Positions 1 to 6,504 of a stretch of DNA of 14,732 nt are shown here, one piece after another; positions within the stretch are counted from its first letter, which is position 1; each line of letters begins with the position of its first letter. The DNA lies in contig USDI01000039.1 in the NCBI GenBank assembly GCA_900553305.1, forward strand, positions 1 through 14,732. The letters run 5' to 3'. The translations under genes and the position numbers were made by a program. The notes beneath the pieces were generated by a model, which worked only from the letters and a program-made list of their open reading frames with translations, was not told the DNA's origin and made no database searches. Origin of the DNA: an uncultured Lachnospiraceae bacterium (GTDB lineage Bacteria; Bacillota; Clostridia; Lachnospirales; Lachnospiraceae).

Positions 1-1959
1 TGGGGTCCGCGTGTTCCGGATGCAGGAATTTACCGTAAGGTATCGTTAGTCGGTGTGGAAAAGAGCCGTATCGAATCGGTTTACATAACACAAATCCATG
101 AAGAAGGATCTGTAACGCTGGATTTTGATATTGCCGTAGAGACCTTTACTGATCAGCCGGAGGGAACCCTTGCCATTCAGGTAACTTCTCCCGATGGAAA
201 AATGTATGAATACAAGGAACGCGGTGAAGGAGCAGAAGAACAGTTCCGCATCATCATTACGGATCCGAAGCTCTGGTGGCCGCATGGCTATGGAGATCAG
301 CCACTTTATCAGGTAGTGGTAAGCCTGCTTTCCGAGGATGGAAAGGTACTGGATTCCTGGAAACGCAGAATCGGTCTGCGTACCATTACAGTAAATACTG
401 ACAAGGATGAATGGGGTAATTGCTTTGCCCACGAAGTAAACGGTGTGAAGATTTTTGCCATGGGTGCGGATTATATTCCGGAGGACAATCTGTTATCCAG
501 AGTGACGAAGGAGAGAACCGGGAAGCTGTTAAGGGATGCGGTATGGGCGAACCACAACTGTATCCGTGTCTGGGGCGGTGGTTATTATCCGGAGGACTTC
601 TTCTTTGATCTGTGTGATGAACTGGGACTGCTTGTATGGCAGGATTTCATGTATGCCTGTGCATCGTATGAACTGGATGACGAATTTGAGCGCAATATCA
701 TTGCAGAGACCATTGAGAATGTCCGCAGAATCCGTCATCATGCGTGTCTTGCCCTGTGGTGTGGTAACAATGAGATGGAAACCCAGACATTGGATGGCAC
801 CTGGCTTACAACAGCAAAACAGAAAGCAGACTATACGAAGATTTATGAATATATTATACCGAAGATCTGTAAGGCAGAGGATCCCGCGACCTTTTACTGG
901 CCGTCTTCTCCGTCCTCAGGCGGAAGCTATGATAATCCGTGGGATGAGGCAAGAGGAGATGCCCATTACTGGGACGTATGGCATGGAGAGAAGCCGTTTA
1001 CCGATTACCGGAAGTACCATTTCCGTTATCTTTCCGAGTTCGGCTTCCAGTCCTTCCCGAGCCTTAAGACGGTGGAGAGCTTTACCCTTCCGGAAGAGCG
1101 GAATATTTTCTCCAGAGTCATGGAGATGCATCAGAGAAATACGGCTGCAAATGGTAAGATCCTGAAATACCTTTCTGCAACGTATCTTTACCCGAAGGAT
1201 TTTGCCCATCTGTTATATGCATCTCAGCTTTTACAGGCGGATGCGATCCGTTATGGCGTGGAGCATTTCCGTAGATATCGTGGAAGATGCATGGGAGCTG
1301 TCGTATGGCAGTTAAATGATATCTGGCCGGTAGCATCCTGGGCAAGTATTGATTACTATGGCAGATGGAAAGCCCTTCACTATGCAGAACGTAAGATGTT
1401 TGCACCGGTAATGATTTCCTGTGAGGAGACCGGCGAACTGAGTGAACGTCCATATTGTATTGCAGAGCCGAAGCCGATTGAGAAGAGTGGTACCCTTCAT
1501 GTAGCAAATGAAACCTTTGAAGCGGTTACCGGTATTGTGAGATGGTCGCTGCGGGATTCAGAAAGTAAGGTACTTGAAAGCGGAGAAGAGACCGTGACGG
1601 TACCGGCGCTGGATGGCATATGGCTTGAAAAGAAGGACTTCAGCTCTTATGATGAAAGAGAAATCCACATGACCTACAGCTTTATCGTGGATGGAAAGGC
1701 AGTATCCGAAAACACCTGTCTGTTTACGGCACCGAAGCATTATTACTTCAAGAACCCGCATCTTAGCCTAAAGCAGGAGGGCAGCAGGATCACTGTAACA
1801 GCCGATGCTTATGCGAAGAATGTAGAACTGTATGATGAGAGCGGGGATGTCCGTTTCTCTGATAATTATTTTGATATGGATGCCGGTGAATATACGGTAG
1901 AAATCATCGAAGGCACACCTGAAAACCTGAAATGCAGAAGTGTATTTGACATTGCATAA
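1..1959 (+). CDS. Beta-mannosidase, GH2 (partial, N-terminus outside window)
   Basis: The reading frame is open from base 1 and stops at TAA 1957-1959, giving 652 codons. GH2 beta-mannosidases are usually about 830-850 aa, so roughly the first 190 residues lie upstream. Fragment codons 1-20 read WGPRVPDAGIYRKVSLVGVE, matching the conserved WGP segment at the end of the N-terminal jelly-roll domain. The barrel begins around NGVKIFAMGADYIPEDN. The acid/base Glu sits in CGNNE (codon 258) and the nucleophile Glu in SEFGFQS (codon 346). VVWQLNDIWPVASW follows near the barrel end, as in the family. The enzyme removes terminal beta-mannose from mannan or N-glycan core oligosaccharides. The true N-terminus is not visible, so secretion cannot be judged. 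A GTG at 55 is internal and is not the start. A beta-galactosidase or glucuronidase is unlikely given the WGP and NNE context. Confidence 0.93.
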   Translation, partial: WGPRVPDAGIYRKVSLVGVEKSRIESVYITQIHEEGSVTLDFDIAVETFTDQPEGTLAIQVTSPDGKMYEYKERGEGAEEQFRIIITDPKLWWPHGYGDQPLYQVVVSLLSEDGKVLDSWKRRIGLRTITVNTDKDEWGNCFAHEVNGVKIFAMGADYIPEDNLLSRVTKERTGKLLRDAVWANHNCIRVWGGGYYPEDFFFDLCDELGLLVWQDFMYACASYELDDEFERNIIAETIENVRRIRHHACLALWCGNNEMETQTLDGTWLTTAKQKADYTKIYEYIIPKICKAEDPATFYWPSSPSSGGSYDNPWDEARGDAHYWDVWHGEKPFTDYRKYHFRYLSEFGFQSFPSLKTVESFTLPEERNIFSRVMEMHQRNTAANGKILKYLSATYLYPKDFAHLLYASQLLQADAIRYGVEHFRRYRGRCMGAVVWQLNDIWPVASWASIDYYGRWKALHYAERKMFAPVMISCEETGELSERPYCIAEPKPIEKSGTLHVANETFEAVTGIVRWSLRDSESKVLESGEETVTVPALDGIWLEKKDFSSYDEREIHMTYSFIVDGKAVSENTCLFTAPKHYYFKNPHLSLKQEGSRITVTADAYAKNVELYDESGDVRFSDNYFDMDAGEYTVEIIEGTPENLKCRSVFDIA

Positions 1960-1984
1960 GGGAAAAGGCACCATTCCTTTTCTC
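1960..1984 (+). other. Stem-loop after beta-mannosidase gene
   Basis: GGGAAAAGG (1960-1968) can pair with CCTTTTCTC (1976-1984), 9 bp with one G-U pair and a 7-nt loop. It starts directly after the stop codon. There is no T-tract after the stem, so it is at best a weak terminator or a 3'-end stabilising hairpin between the mannosidase and the ZIP gene 39 nt downstream. Confidence 0.4.
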
Positions 1985-2022
1985 CGGTAATAACATAAGA
2001 GTAAATTAAAAGGGAGATTGGT

Positions 2023-2799
2023 ATGTCTGAAATGATTGTATTGCTGGTTCCACTGCTTGGCACGACGCTCGGCGCAGCGATGGTATTTCTGATGCGCAAA
2101 GAGATGAATGCCCGGCTGGAAAAAGCGTTGCTTGGATTTGCGGCAGGAGTGATGATTGCCGCATCTGTCTGGTCACTCTTAATTCCGTCCATTGATATGG
2201 CAGCGGAACAGGGAGTGATCCCGTGGGTTCCTGCACTGGTTGGATTCTTGCTTGGAATCGTATTTTTACTGCTGATTGATACACTGACTCCTCACCTGCA
2301 TCTTGCAAGTGACAAGCCGGAAGGGGTGAAAAGCGGATTCTCGAAAACAACCATGATGCTGCTTGCCGTCACGATTCATAATATTCCGGAGGGAATGGCG
2401 GTAGGTGTGGCCTTTGCAGGAGCCGTGATGGGTAATACCGGAATCACGATGGCAGGGGCGCTTGCACTCGCGGTTGGTATTGCCATTCAGAATTTCCCGG
2501 AGGGAGCCATTATTTCCATGCCTTTAAGAGGAGAAGGCATGAGCAGGACGAAGGCCTTCGTCTGTGGTGTGTTATCCGGGATTGTAGAACCCATTGGTGC
2601 ACTCCTTACCATTTGGTTAACCTCAAGTATCCGTCTCGCGCTTCCGTATTTTCTGTCCTTTGCGGCAGGAGCCATGATTTATGTTGTGGTCGAGGAGCTG
2701 ATTCCGGAATCACAGAATGGGGAACACACCAATATCGGAACCATTGGTGTGGCGGTTGGATTTGCGCTGATGATGGTACTGGATGTGGCATTAGGTTGA
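2023..2799 (+). CDS. ZIP-family divalent metal transporter (ZupT/GufA-like)
   Basis: A 258-aa hydrophobic protein with about eight predicted membrane segments. It carries both hallmark ZIP motifs: HNIPEG (residues 119-124, TM4) and QNFPEG (156-161, TM5), with a further acidic pair EE (224-225). These residues form the binuclear metal site in ZIP transporters. The TM5 His seen in E. coli ZupT is Gln here, as in many GufA-type members. The protein likely imports Zn2+ and possibly Fe2+ or Mn2+ across the cytoplasmic membrane; the exact metal cannot be read from sequence. The variable loop between TM3 and TM4 (about 88-108) is short and His-poor (HLHL). The start at 2023 is supported by AGGGAG 7 nt upstream. 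The neighbouring Fur-like gene downstream fits a metal role. Confidence 0.92.
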   Translation: MSEMIVLLVPLLGTTLGAAMVFLMRKEMNARLEKALLGFAAGVMIAASVWSLLIPSIDMAAEQGVIPWVPALVGFLLGIVFLLLIDTLTPHLHLASDKPEGVKSGFSKTTMMLLAVTIHNIPEGMAVGVAFAGAVMGNTGITMAGALALAVGIAIQNFPEGAIISMPLRGEGMSRTKAFVCGVLSGIVEPIGALLTIWLTSSIRLALPYFLSFAAGAMIYVVVEELIPESQNGEHTNIGTIGVAVGFALMMVLDVALG

Positions 2800-2836
2800 A
2801 TGGTTAAAGAAATTTTAATTCGAAGGCAGGCTCTCC

Positions 2837-2864
2837 TTGACATTATTGAGAAAAAAGTTATAAT
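2837..2864 (+). promoter_or_regulatory. Sigma-A promoter for Fur-HD-GYP gene
   Basis: TTGACA (2837-2842) and TATAAT (2859-2864) are both perfect consensus, with a 16-bp spacer. Transcription should begin around 2871, inside the first GTTAG-N6-CTAAC palindrome, leaving a leader of about 170 nt before the ATG at 3043. A promoter this strong in front of a regulatory gene implies it is held down by a repressor. Confidence 0.82.
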
Positions 2865-2868
2865 AACG

Positions 2869-2965
2869 GTTAGATAAAGCTAACAAAGTAAGGCGCATAC
2901 CTTGTGTGTGCCTTACTTAAAAATCCAGTGTTAGCAACAACTAACATCGGATAATCAGTGCTAAC
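2869..2965 (+). promoter_or_regulatory. Repeated GTTAG-N6-CTAAC operator-like palindromes
   Basis: Two palindromes share identical arms and spacing: GTTAG ATAAAG CTAAC (2869-2884), 4 nt after the -10 box, and GTTAG CAACAA CTAAC (2930-2945, extended by one pair to 2929-2946). A further GCTAAC half-site lies at 2960-2965 and is the exact complement of GTTAGC at 2930-2935. The first site covers the expected transcription start, a classic repressor position. The arms resemble those of DtxR/IdeR-type metal-repressor boxes (GTTAG...CTAAC), but the N6 spacing differs. The binding protein could be the downstream Fur-like protein itself or a DtxR-family regulator encoded elsewhere; this is inference. 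Confidence 0.6.
2886..2918 (+). other. 14-bp leader stem-loop
   Basis: AAGTAAGGCGCATA (2886-2899) pairs with TGTGTGCCTTACTT (2905-2918) around a CCTTG loop, with two G-U pairs in the RNA. The hairpin sits between the two palindromes in the 5' leader. It is followed by A residues, not T, on the plus strand and has no T-tract on the other strand, so it does not look like an intrinsic terminator. It may be a leader RNA structure. No riboswitch class is recognised. Confidence 0.55.
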
Positions 2966-3042
2966 TAAAACCGACAAACTAAAAGAGGAACTTATCAATA
3001 GAAACAGAGATAAGCCGGAACTCAATAGAGGAAAGGTGACAA

Positions 3043-3975
3043 ATGAATACAGTATATGAACATGAAACAGGGAACAGATCCTATAACAGGAAGGGAACAG
3101 ATCATACGGATGAAAGGTTTCAGAATAACAACATGCAGAAGGAAATGATTGTCCGGCAGATGCGGGAGAAGGGATGCCGGATCACAAAGGCAAGACTGAC
3201 TTTGCTGGATGTGATTTTAGGGCAGGACTGCAGCAGCTGCAAGGAGATCTATTATATCGCGTCCCAGATGATTCCGGGGATCGGGATTGCAACGGTCTAT
3301 CGGATGATGAATCTGTTAGAGGAAATCGGAGCCATTAACCGCAGTAATTCCTATAAGATTTCCTATTGTGAGCATTGCAGCGAGAATGGCATGGATATGG
3401 ATTATCATGATATTATTGAATGCATTGCAAGCGCATTGGATGCCAAGGACAGCTATACCGCCGGTCACTCCCAGAGGGTGAGCGATATGGCACATGATAT
3501 TTGTCAATTGATCGGATTGTCAAAGGAGGATACCGAGAGGATCCATATTGCGGCGCATCTTCACGACATTGGAAAGATCGGGATACCGGACAGTGTTTTA
3601 AAAAAGCCGGAAAAGCTCAACGATGAGGAATGGGAGCAGATGAAACAGCATCCACAGATCGGAGCCAATATTTTGAGTAAATCCCACCGGTTAGTGGAGC
3701 TTAAGGAAATTGTACTGCATCATCATGAGCGGTACGATGGCAAGGGTTATCCATCCGGGCTTAAGGCAGAAGAGATTCCGGTCGGAGCACGGATTATAGC
3801 GATCTGTGATTCCATCGATGCCATGACCAGTACGAGACATTACCGCAATGCCATGACGCTTTCCCAGTGTTATGTGGAAATCGAGCGGAATCTGGGGAAG
3901 ATGTATGATCCCATTATCGGCAAGTATGTGCTGGAGCATTGGAAGGAAATTACGAGACACATTGAGGAACAATAA
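3043..3975 (+). CDS. Fur-type winged helix fused to HD-GYP phosphodiesterase
   Basis: A 310-aa protein with two parts. Residues about 31-106 match the DNA-binding half of Fur/PerR/Zur proteins: KGCRITKARLTLLDVIL, then the recognition-helix region GIGIATVYRMMNLLEEIGAI. The Fur dimerisation and metal-binding half is absent; only a CEHC pair (C109, C112) remains, plus CSSC (C63, C66). Residues about 119-305 form an HD-GYP domain: GHSQRV (H142), HDIGK (H174, D175), HHERYDGKGYP (227-237) and D256 all intact, so cyclic-di-GMP hydrolysis is plausible. No membrane segments are seen and the protein should be cytosolic. The start at 3043 has AGAGGAAAGG just upstream; a later ATG at 3133 would trim a poorly conserved 30-aa tail but has a weaker site. 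The gene has its own promoter and operator-like repeats and sits next to a ZIP transporter. The actual metal, DNA target and nucleotide specificity are inferred, not shown. Confidence 0.85.
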   Translation: MNTVYEHETGNRSYNRKGTDHTDERFQNNNMQKEMIVRQMREKGCRITKARLTLLDVILGQDCSSCKEIYYIASQMIPGIGIATVYRMMNLLEEIGAINRSNSYKISYCEHCSENGMDMDYHDIIECIASALDAKDSYTAGHSQRVSDMAHDICQLIGLSKEDTERIHIAAHLHDIGKIGIPDSVLKKPEKLNDEEWEQMKQHPQIGANILSKSHRLVELKEIVLHHHERYDGKGYPSGLKAEEIPVGARIIAICDSIDAMTSTRHYRNAMTLSQCYVEIERNLGKMYDPIIGKYVLEHWKEITRHIEEQ

Positions 3976-4018
3976 GGAGGACATTCGTAAGCTTTGGAAT
4001 TGAGAATCGTAAAAGGAG

Positions 4019-4053
4019 CACCTGTCATATCAACCGATGTGACAGGTGTTTTT
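4019..4053 (+). terminator. Rho-independent terminator after Fur-HD-GYP gene
   Basis: CACCTGTCATATC (4019-4031) pairs with GATGTGACAGGTG (4036-4048) over a 4-nt AACC loop, 13 bp with one G-U pair, followed directly by TTTTT. It lies 43 nt after the stop codon. Confidence 0.93.
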
Positions 4054-4371
4054 GCTGCCAGATGAGATGTATGAAGATATATGAGAAAGAGAATCAGTGT
4101 GCCATTGGAGACGTTCCCTGCGGTTGACTTCCCACAGAAAATACGGTATATTTTAGGCGCACAACTGTTGGTATACAGGAGAAAAGCGATTGGGGTAACG
4201 GAAGATGGATACGCCAGGATTATTTGGTACAACATTATTGTGGGTGCTGTATTACCGGCATTTTTTGAAGTGCGCTTATGGAAAGCGGGCAGAACTTTCG
4301 TGAGAGATCTATGGTGTGGTCATGAATCATAGAATCTGAAGACATTTCAGTATATTATGGGAGATTTTATC
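4054..4371 (+). other. Intergenic region without a recognised gene
   Basis: About 318 nt between the terminator and the esterase start. It contains a promoter (4124-4152) and then a leader of roughly 210 nt. An open frame of 83 codons at 4081-4332 exists, but it has no ribosome binding site, spans the promoter and gives a peptide I do not recognise, so I do not call it a gene. No tRNA, known riboswitch or strong hairpin was found in the leader. Confidence 0.5.
4124..4152 (+). promoter_or_regulatory. Probable sigma-A promoter for esterase-EamA operon
   Basis: TTGACT (4124-4129) and TATATT (4147-4152) are separated by exactly 17 bp. Each differs from consensus at one position. It points toward the esterase gene, with an expected start near 4160, giving an untranslated leader of about 210 nt. 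Confidence 0.65.
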
Positions 4372-5022
4372 ATGCAGCTGCATACATTACATACAAGTGA
4401 AAAGGGACCGGTGATTCTCTGGGGGATGTATGAGTTCCGGGAGAGGGAGCTTCTGAATACTTATGAGACGATAGAGCATCTGACCGGGGATTGCGATTAC
4501 ACGTTGCTTGCTTTTGAAGTGATGGATTGGAACAGGGAGTTTTCTCCATGGAAAAGTAAGGAAGTGGATGCATCCTTTGAAGGAGAGGCGTCCCATACTC
4601 TTGCGGTTCTTCGTAATGAATACCTGCCACAGATCAGAGAGCAGTATGGGCAGGAACATAGCATCTATCTGCTGGGTTATTCTCTGGCCGGTCTGTTCGC
4701 ACTGTGGGCAATGTGCGAGACGGATGCATTTGCCGGCGCAGGGAGTTGTTCCGGATCACTGTGGTATCCGCAGTTCGTACCTTATCTGGAAATGCATTTG
4801 AATGAAATTTCCGGTAAAAGAATTTATATTAGTCTTGGAGGAAAAGAAGCGAACACGAAAGATCAACTTATGTCAACCATTGCAGACCGCACCAGAGAAA
4901 CAGTAGAAGTGCTAAAGAAATGCTGTGAGGTGAAATATGAACTGAATCCCGGAGGACATTTTGCAGATCCGGGAAAGCGGCTGGCTAAGGCTGTGCGGTT
5001 TATAACAGGAGAGACAACATGA
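4372..5022 (+). CDS. Alpha/beta-hydrolase fold esterase
   Basis: A 216-aa protein with an alpha/beta-hydrolase layout: strand PVILWG near the N-terminus, nucleophile elbow GYSLAG (S104), a likely acid in SLGGKE (E159) and the catalytic His in GGHF (H196). The SLGGKE...GGHF arrangement resembles the putative-esterase group that includes esterase D and siderophore esterases of the IroE/Fes type, but the substrate cannot be assigned. No signal peptide or membrane segment is seen, so it should be cytosolic. The ATG at 4372 is chosen because GGGAG lies 7-8 nt upstream; the ATG at 4357 has no ribosome binding site. Its stop overlaps the next start in ATGA (5019-5022), so it is translationally coupled to the EamA transporter and the two probably act together, for example on export of a hydrolysis product. 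Confidence 0.8.
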   Translation: MQLHTLHTSEKGPVILWGMYEFRERELLNTYETIEHLTGDCDYTLLAFEVMDWNREFSPWKSKEVDASFEGEASHTLAVLRNEYLPQIREQYGQEHSIYLLGYSLAGLFALWAMCETDAFAGAGSCSGSLWYPQFVPYLEMHLNEISGKRIYISLGGKEANTKDQLMSTIADRTRETVEVLKKCCEVKYELNPGGHFADPGKRLAKAVRFITGETT

Positions 5023-5918
5023 GCAAGACAGGTGCAAAGATACTGTTAACAACGGTTTTTATCGCAAGAGGAACGTCCTTTCTTTTTTCTAAAATATTGA
5101 TGGAATCCATGTCACCGATGAGCATTCTGGCGATCCGGTTTATTCTGGCGTTTCTGGTCCTGGCGGTGATTTTCTTTAAAAAGCTGAAGGAATGCAGTAC
5201 GGAGAGCTTAAAAGGCGGGCTGATCTTAGGCGTTCTGTATACGGTCTGCATGATTTTTGAAATGTATGGACTGAGACAGATTGATTCCGGAGTCAGTGCC
5301 TTGATTGAAAATATGGCGATTGTTATGGTGCCGATTTATGCAGCGGTGCTGACGAAATCTTTGCCACAAAAGAAGACCATGCTTTGTGCGGTACTGGCAG
5401 TGATCGGTGTAGGATTTCTGTCCCTTACACAAAGCAGTAATCCGGGAGGTGGAATTGGCATTGCATTAATGATCTGTGCGGCGCTTACCTATGCAGCATG
5501 CATTATGGCAACGGAACGTGTGACACAGAATGCGGATCCGGTTACAGTTGGTATGCTGCAGCTTGGCGTGATGGGGGTACTGTGCCTGATTGCATCGTTG
5601 TTTACCGGAAGCTTTGGTGTGCCACAGACCGGAAAGCAGTGGCTGATGCTGCTGTTTCTTGTATTACTGTGCAGCTGCTTTGGATTTACGTTTCAACCGG
5701 TCGGACAGAAATATCTTCCGGCAGAAACTGCAGCAGTATTTACGGTAGTGAATCCCCTGACTGCAAGTGTGATGGGCGTAGTCCTTGCAGGTGAAGGCAT
5801 GACGGTGTTGAAATTGATTGGGTATGTTCTGATTCTGGCGGCACTTGTGATTTATAATGTTTCAGGGACAACGAAAAACAGTAACATATGCAGTTCCTAT
5901 GAAAAGGAAGAGCCCTGA
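5019..5918 (+). CDS. EamA/DMT-superfamily transporter
   Basis: A 299-aa integral membrane protein with about ten hydrophobic helices arranged as two EamA repeats, residues about 7-135 and 147-281. The first repeat opens with ARGTSFLFSK, matching the family's xxGSSFxxxK signature; the second contains FQPVGQKYLPAETAAVFTVVNP, typical of the end of EamA domain 2. Members of this drug/metabolite transporter superfamily export amino acids, purines or other metabolites; the substrate here is unknown. The start overlaps the esterase stop by 4 nt (ATGA). The last codons are inside the 5' arm of the terminator at 5904-5965, so this is the end of the operon. Confidence 0.92.
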   Translation: MSKTGAKILLTTVFIARGTSFLFSKILMESMSPMSILAIRFILAFLVLAVIFFKKLKECSTESLKGGLILGVLYTVCMIFEMYGLRQIDSGVSALIENMAIVMVPIYAAVLTKSLPQKKTMLCAVLAVIGVGFLSLTQSSNPGGGIGIALMICAALTYAACIMATERVTQNADPVTVGMLQLGVMGVLCLIASLFTGSFGVPQTGKQWLMLLFLVLLCSCFGFTFQPVGQKYLPAETAAVFTVVNPLTASVMGVVLAGEGMTVLKLIGYVLILAALVIYNVSGTTKNSNICSSYEKEEP

Positions 5919-5965
5919 TTTCATCATCTTAGTCATAATGAAAAGAGGACTCTTCTTTATTTTTT
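5904..5965 (+). terminator. Rho-independent terminator overlapping EamA stop
   Basis: AAGGAAGAGCCC (5904-5915) pairs with GGACTCTTCTTT (5947-5958), with one mismatch and one G-U pair. An inner TTTCAT/ATGAAA helix forms within the long arm. The stem is followed by ATTTTTT. The 5' arm is inside the last codons of the EamA gene, whose stop is at 5916-5918. The downstream remnant gene on the other strand ends at 5971, so the element could serve both sides. Confidence 0.82.
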
Positions 5966-5970
5966 ACTCG

Positions 5971-6360
5971 TTACTCATATAACTTCACAGACTTCAAAAA
6001 GACTTCATCTCTGGCAGCGGTGACGCGGAGCTGTACCTGGGAGATCCTTTCGGAGGTATCATCCGTAAGTGGATTCTGTAAGGCGAAAGGATCCTGCAGC
6101 TGACAGATTTTCTTATGGCCGATACAGGTTCCCTGATAAATCGGATACTGGGCACCGCTTAGGAAATCTGCCGTGACACGGAAGCTTTCCACACGCTGTC
6201 CCTTCGCAATATCCTCCTGTACAACAATATATTTGATGTTCTGAACCGGATGATCCAGAATCAGGCGGTAATAAGGCTGTGTAGCAGGAGAAGTCTCGTC
6301 CTTTTCCAGGTGGAAGGGGATTTCCTTTCCGATGGGAAGAAATGTTCCGATTCCGAATAA
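5971..6360 (-). pseudogene. C-terminal remnant of GH29 alpha-L-fucosidase
   Basis: Reading the minus strand from 6360 to the TAA at 5971-5973 gives 129 codons without a stop and without a plausible start codon. The translation includes YYRLILDHPVQNIKYIVVQE, then DIAKGQRVESFRV, later YQGTCIGHKKI and VQLRVTAARDEVFLKSVKLY. This is the beta-sandwich tail typical of GH29 alpha-L-fucosidases (the QEDI.kGQRVE.F and GttIGhkr segments). The whole catalytic barrel is missing. An in-frame TGA lies immediately upstream (complement of 6361-6363), where sequence switches to the feo upstream region, so the deletion breakpoint is near 6360. The protein is not made; the fragment marks loss of a fucosidase from a glycan-degrading neighbourhood. 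Confidence 0.82.
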
Positions 6361-6405
6361 TCATCATTATCGTACAATAAATTTGTATACGCAACAACTG
6401 TCTTT

Positions 6406-6423
6406 GTGATAAAATTTAATCAC
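6406..6423 (+). promoter_or_regulatory. 18-bp palindrome at feoAB promoter (Fur/DtxR-like operator)
   Basis: GTGATAAAATTTAATCAC equals its reverse complement at 16 of 18 positions. It covers a candidate extended -10 element, TG at 6407-6408 and TAAAAT at 6410-6415. A weak TTGTAT at 6383-6388 is too far upstream for an ideal -35. GATAA/TTATC-rich palindromes over the promoter of ferrous iron uptake genes are typical of Fur-type operators, so iron-dependent repression is likely. The regulator's identity is inference. Confidence 0.6.
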
Positions 6424-6450
6424 TAAGATTTAAAAGGAAAAGACGTGTAT

Positions 6451-6486
6451 TGTAACCGTGAGGCGGGAAGCTGCCGGATGGTTACA
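6451..6486 (+). other. 5'-UTR stem-loop before feoAB
   Basis: Outer stem TGTAACC (6451-6457) pairs with GGTTACA (6480-6486); inner stem GGCGG (6462-6466) pairs with CTGCC (6471-6475) around a GAAG loop. A symmetric 4x4 purine-rich internal loop separates them. The structure ends 4 nt before the AAGGAG site (6491-6496), so it could influence ribosome loading. It does not match a riboswitch class I recognise. Confidence 0.5.
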
Positions 6487-6504
6487 CACAAAGGAGAAAT
6501 GAAA

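Noticed and set aside
3974..3980. AAGGAGG Shine-Dalgarno-like site right after the Fur-HD-GYP stop
   Set aside because: The only nearby candidate start is ATT, which gives a six-codon frame before the terminator. It is probably a relic of a lost downstream gene.
4081..4332. 83-codon open frame in the intergenic region
   Set aside because: No ribosome binding site, it spans a good promoter, and the peptide matches no family I recognise. Other frames in the same stretch are no better.
6445..6504. GTG at 6445 as the FeoAB start
   Set aside because: The 20 extra residues are not FeoA-like and read through the UTR hairpin. ATG 6505 has a better spaced AAGGAG and matches the FeoA N-terminus.
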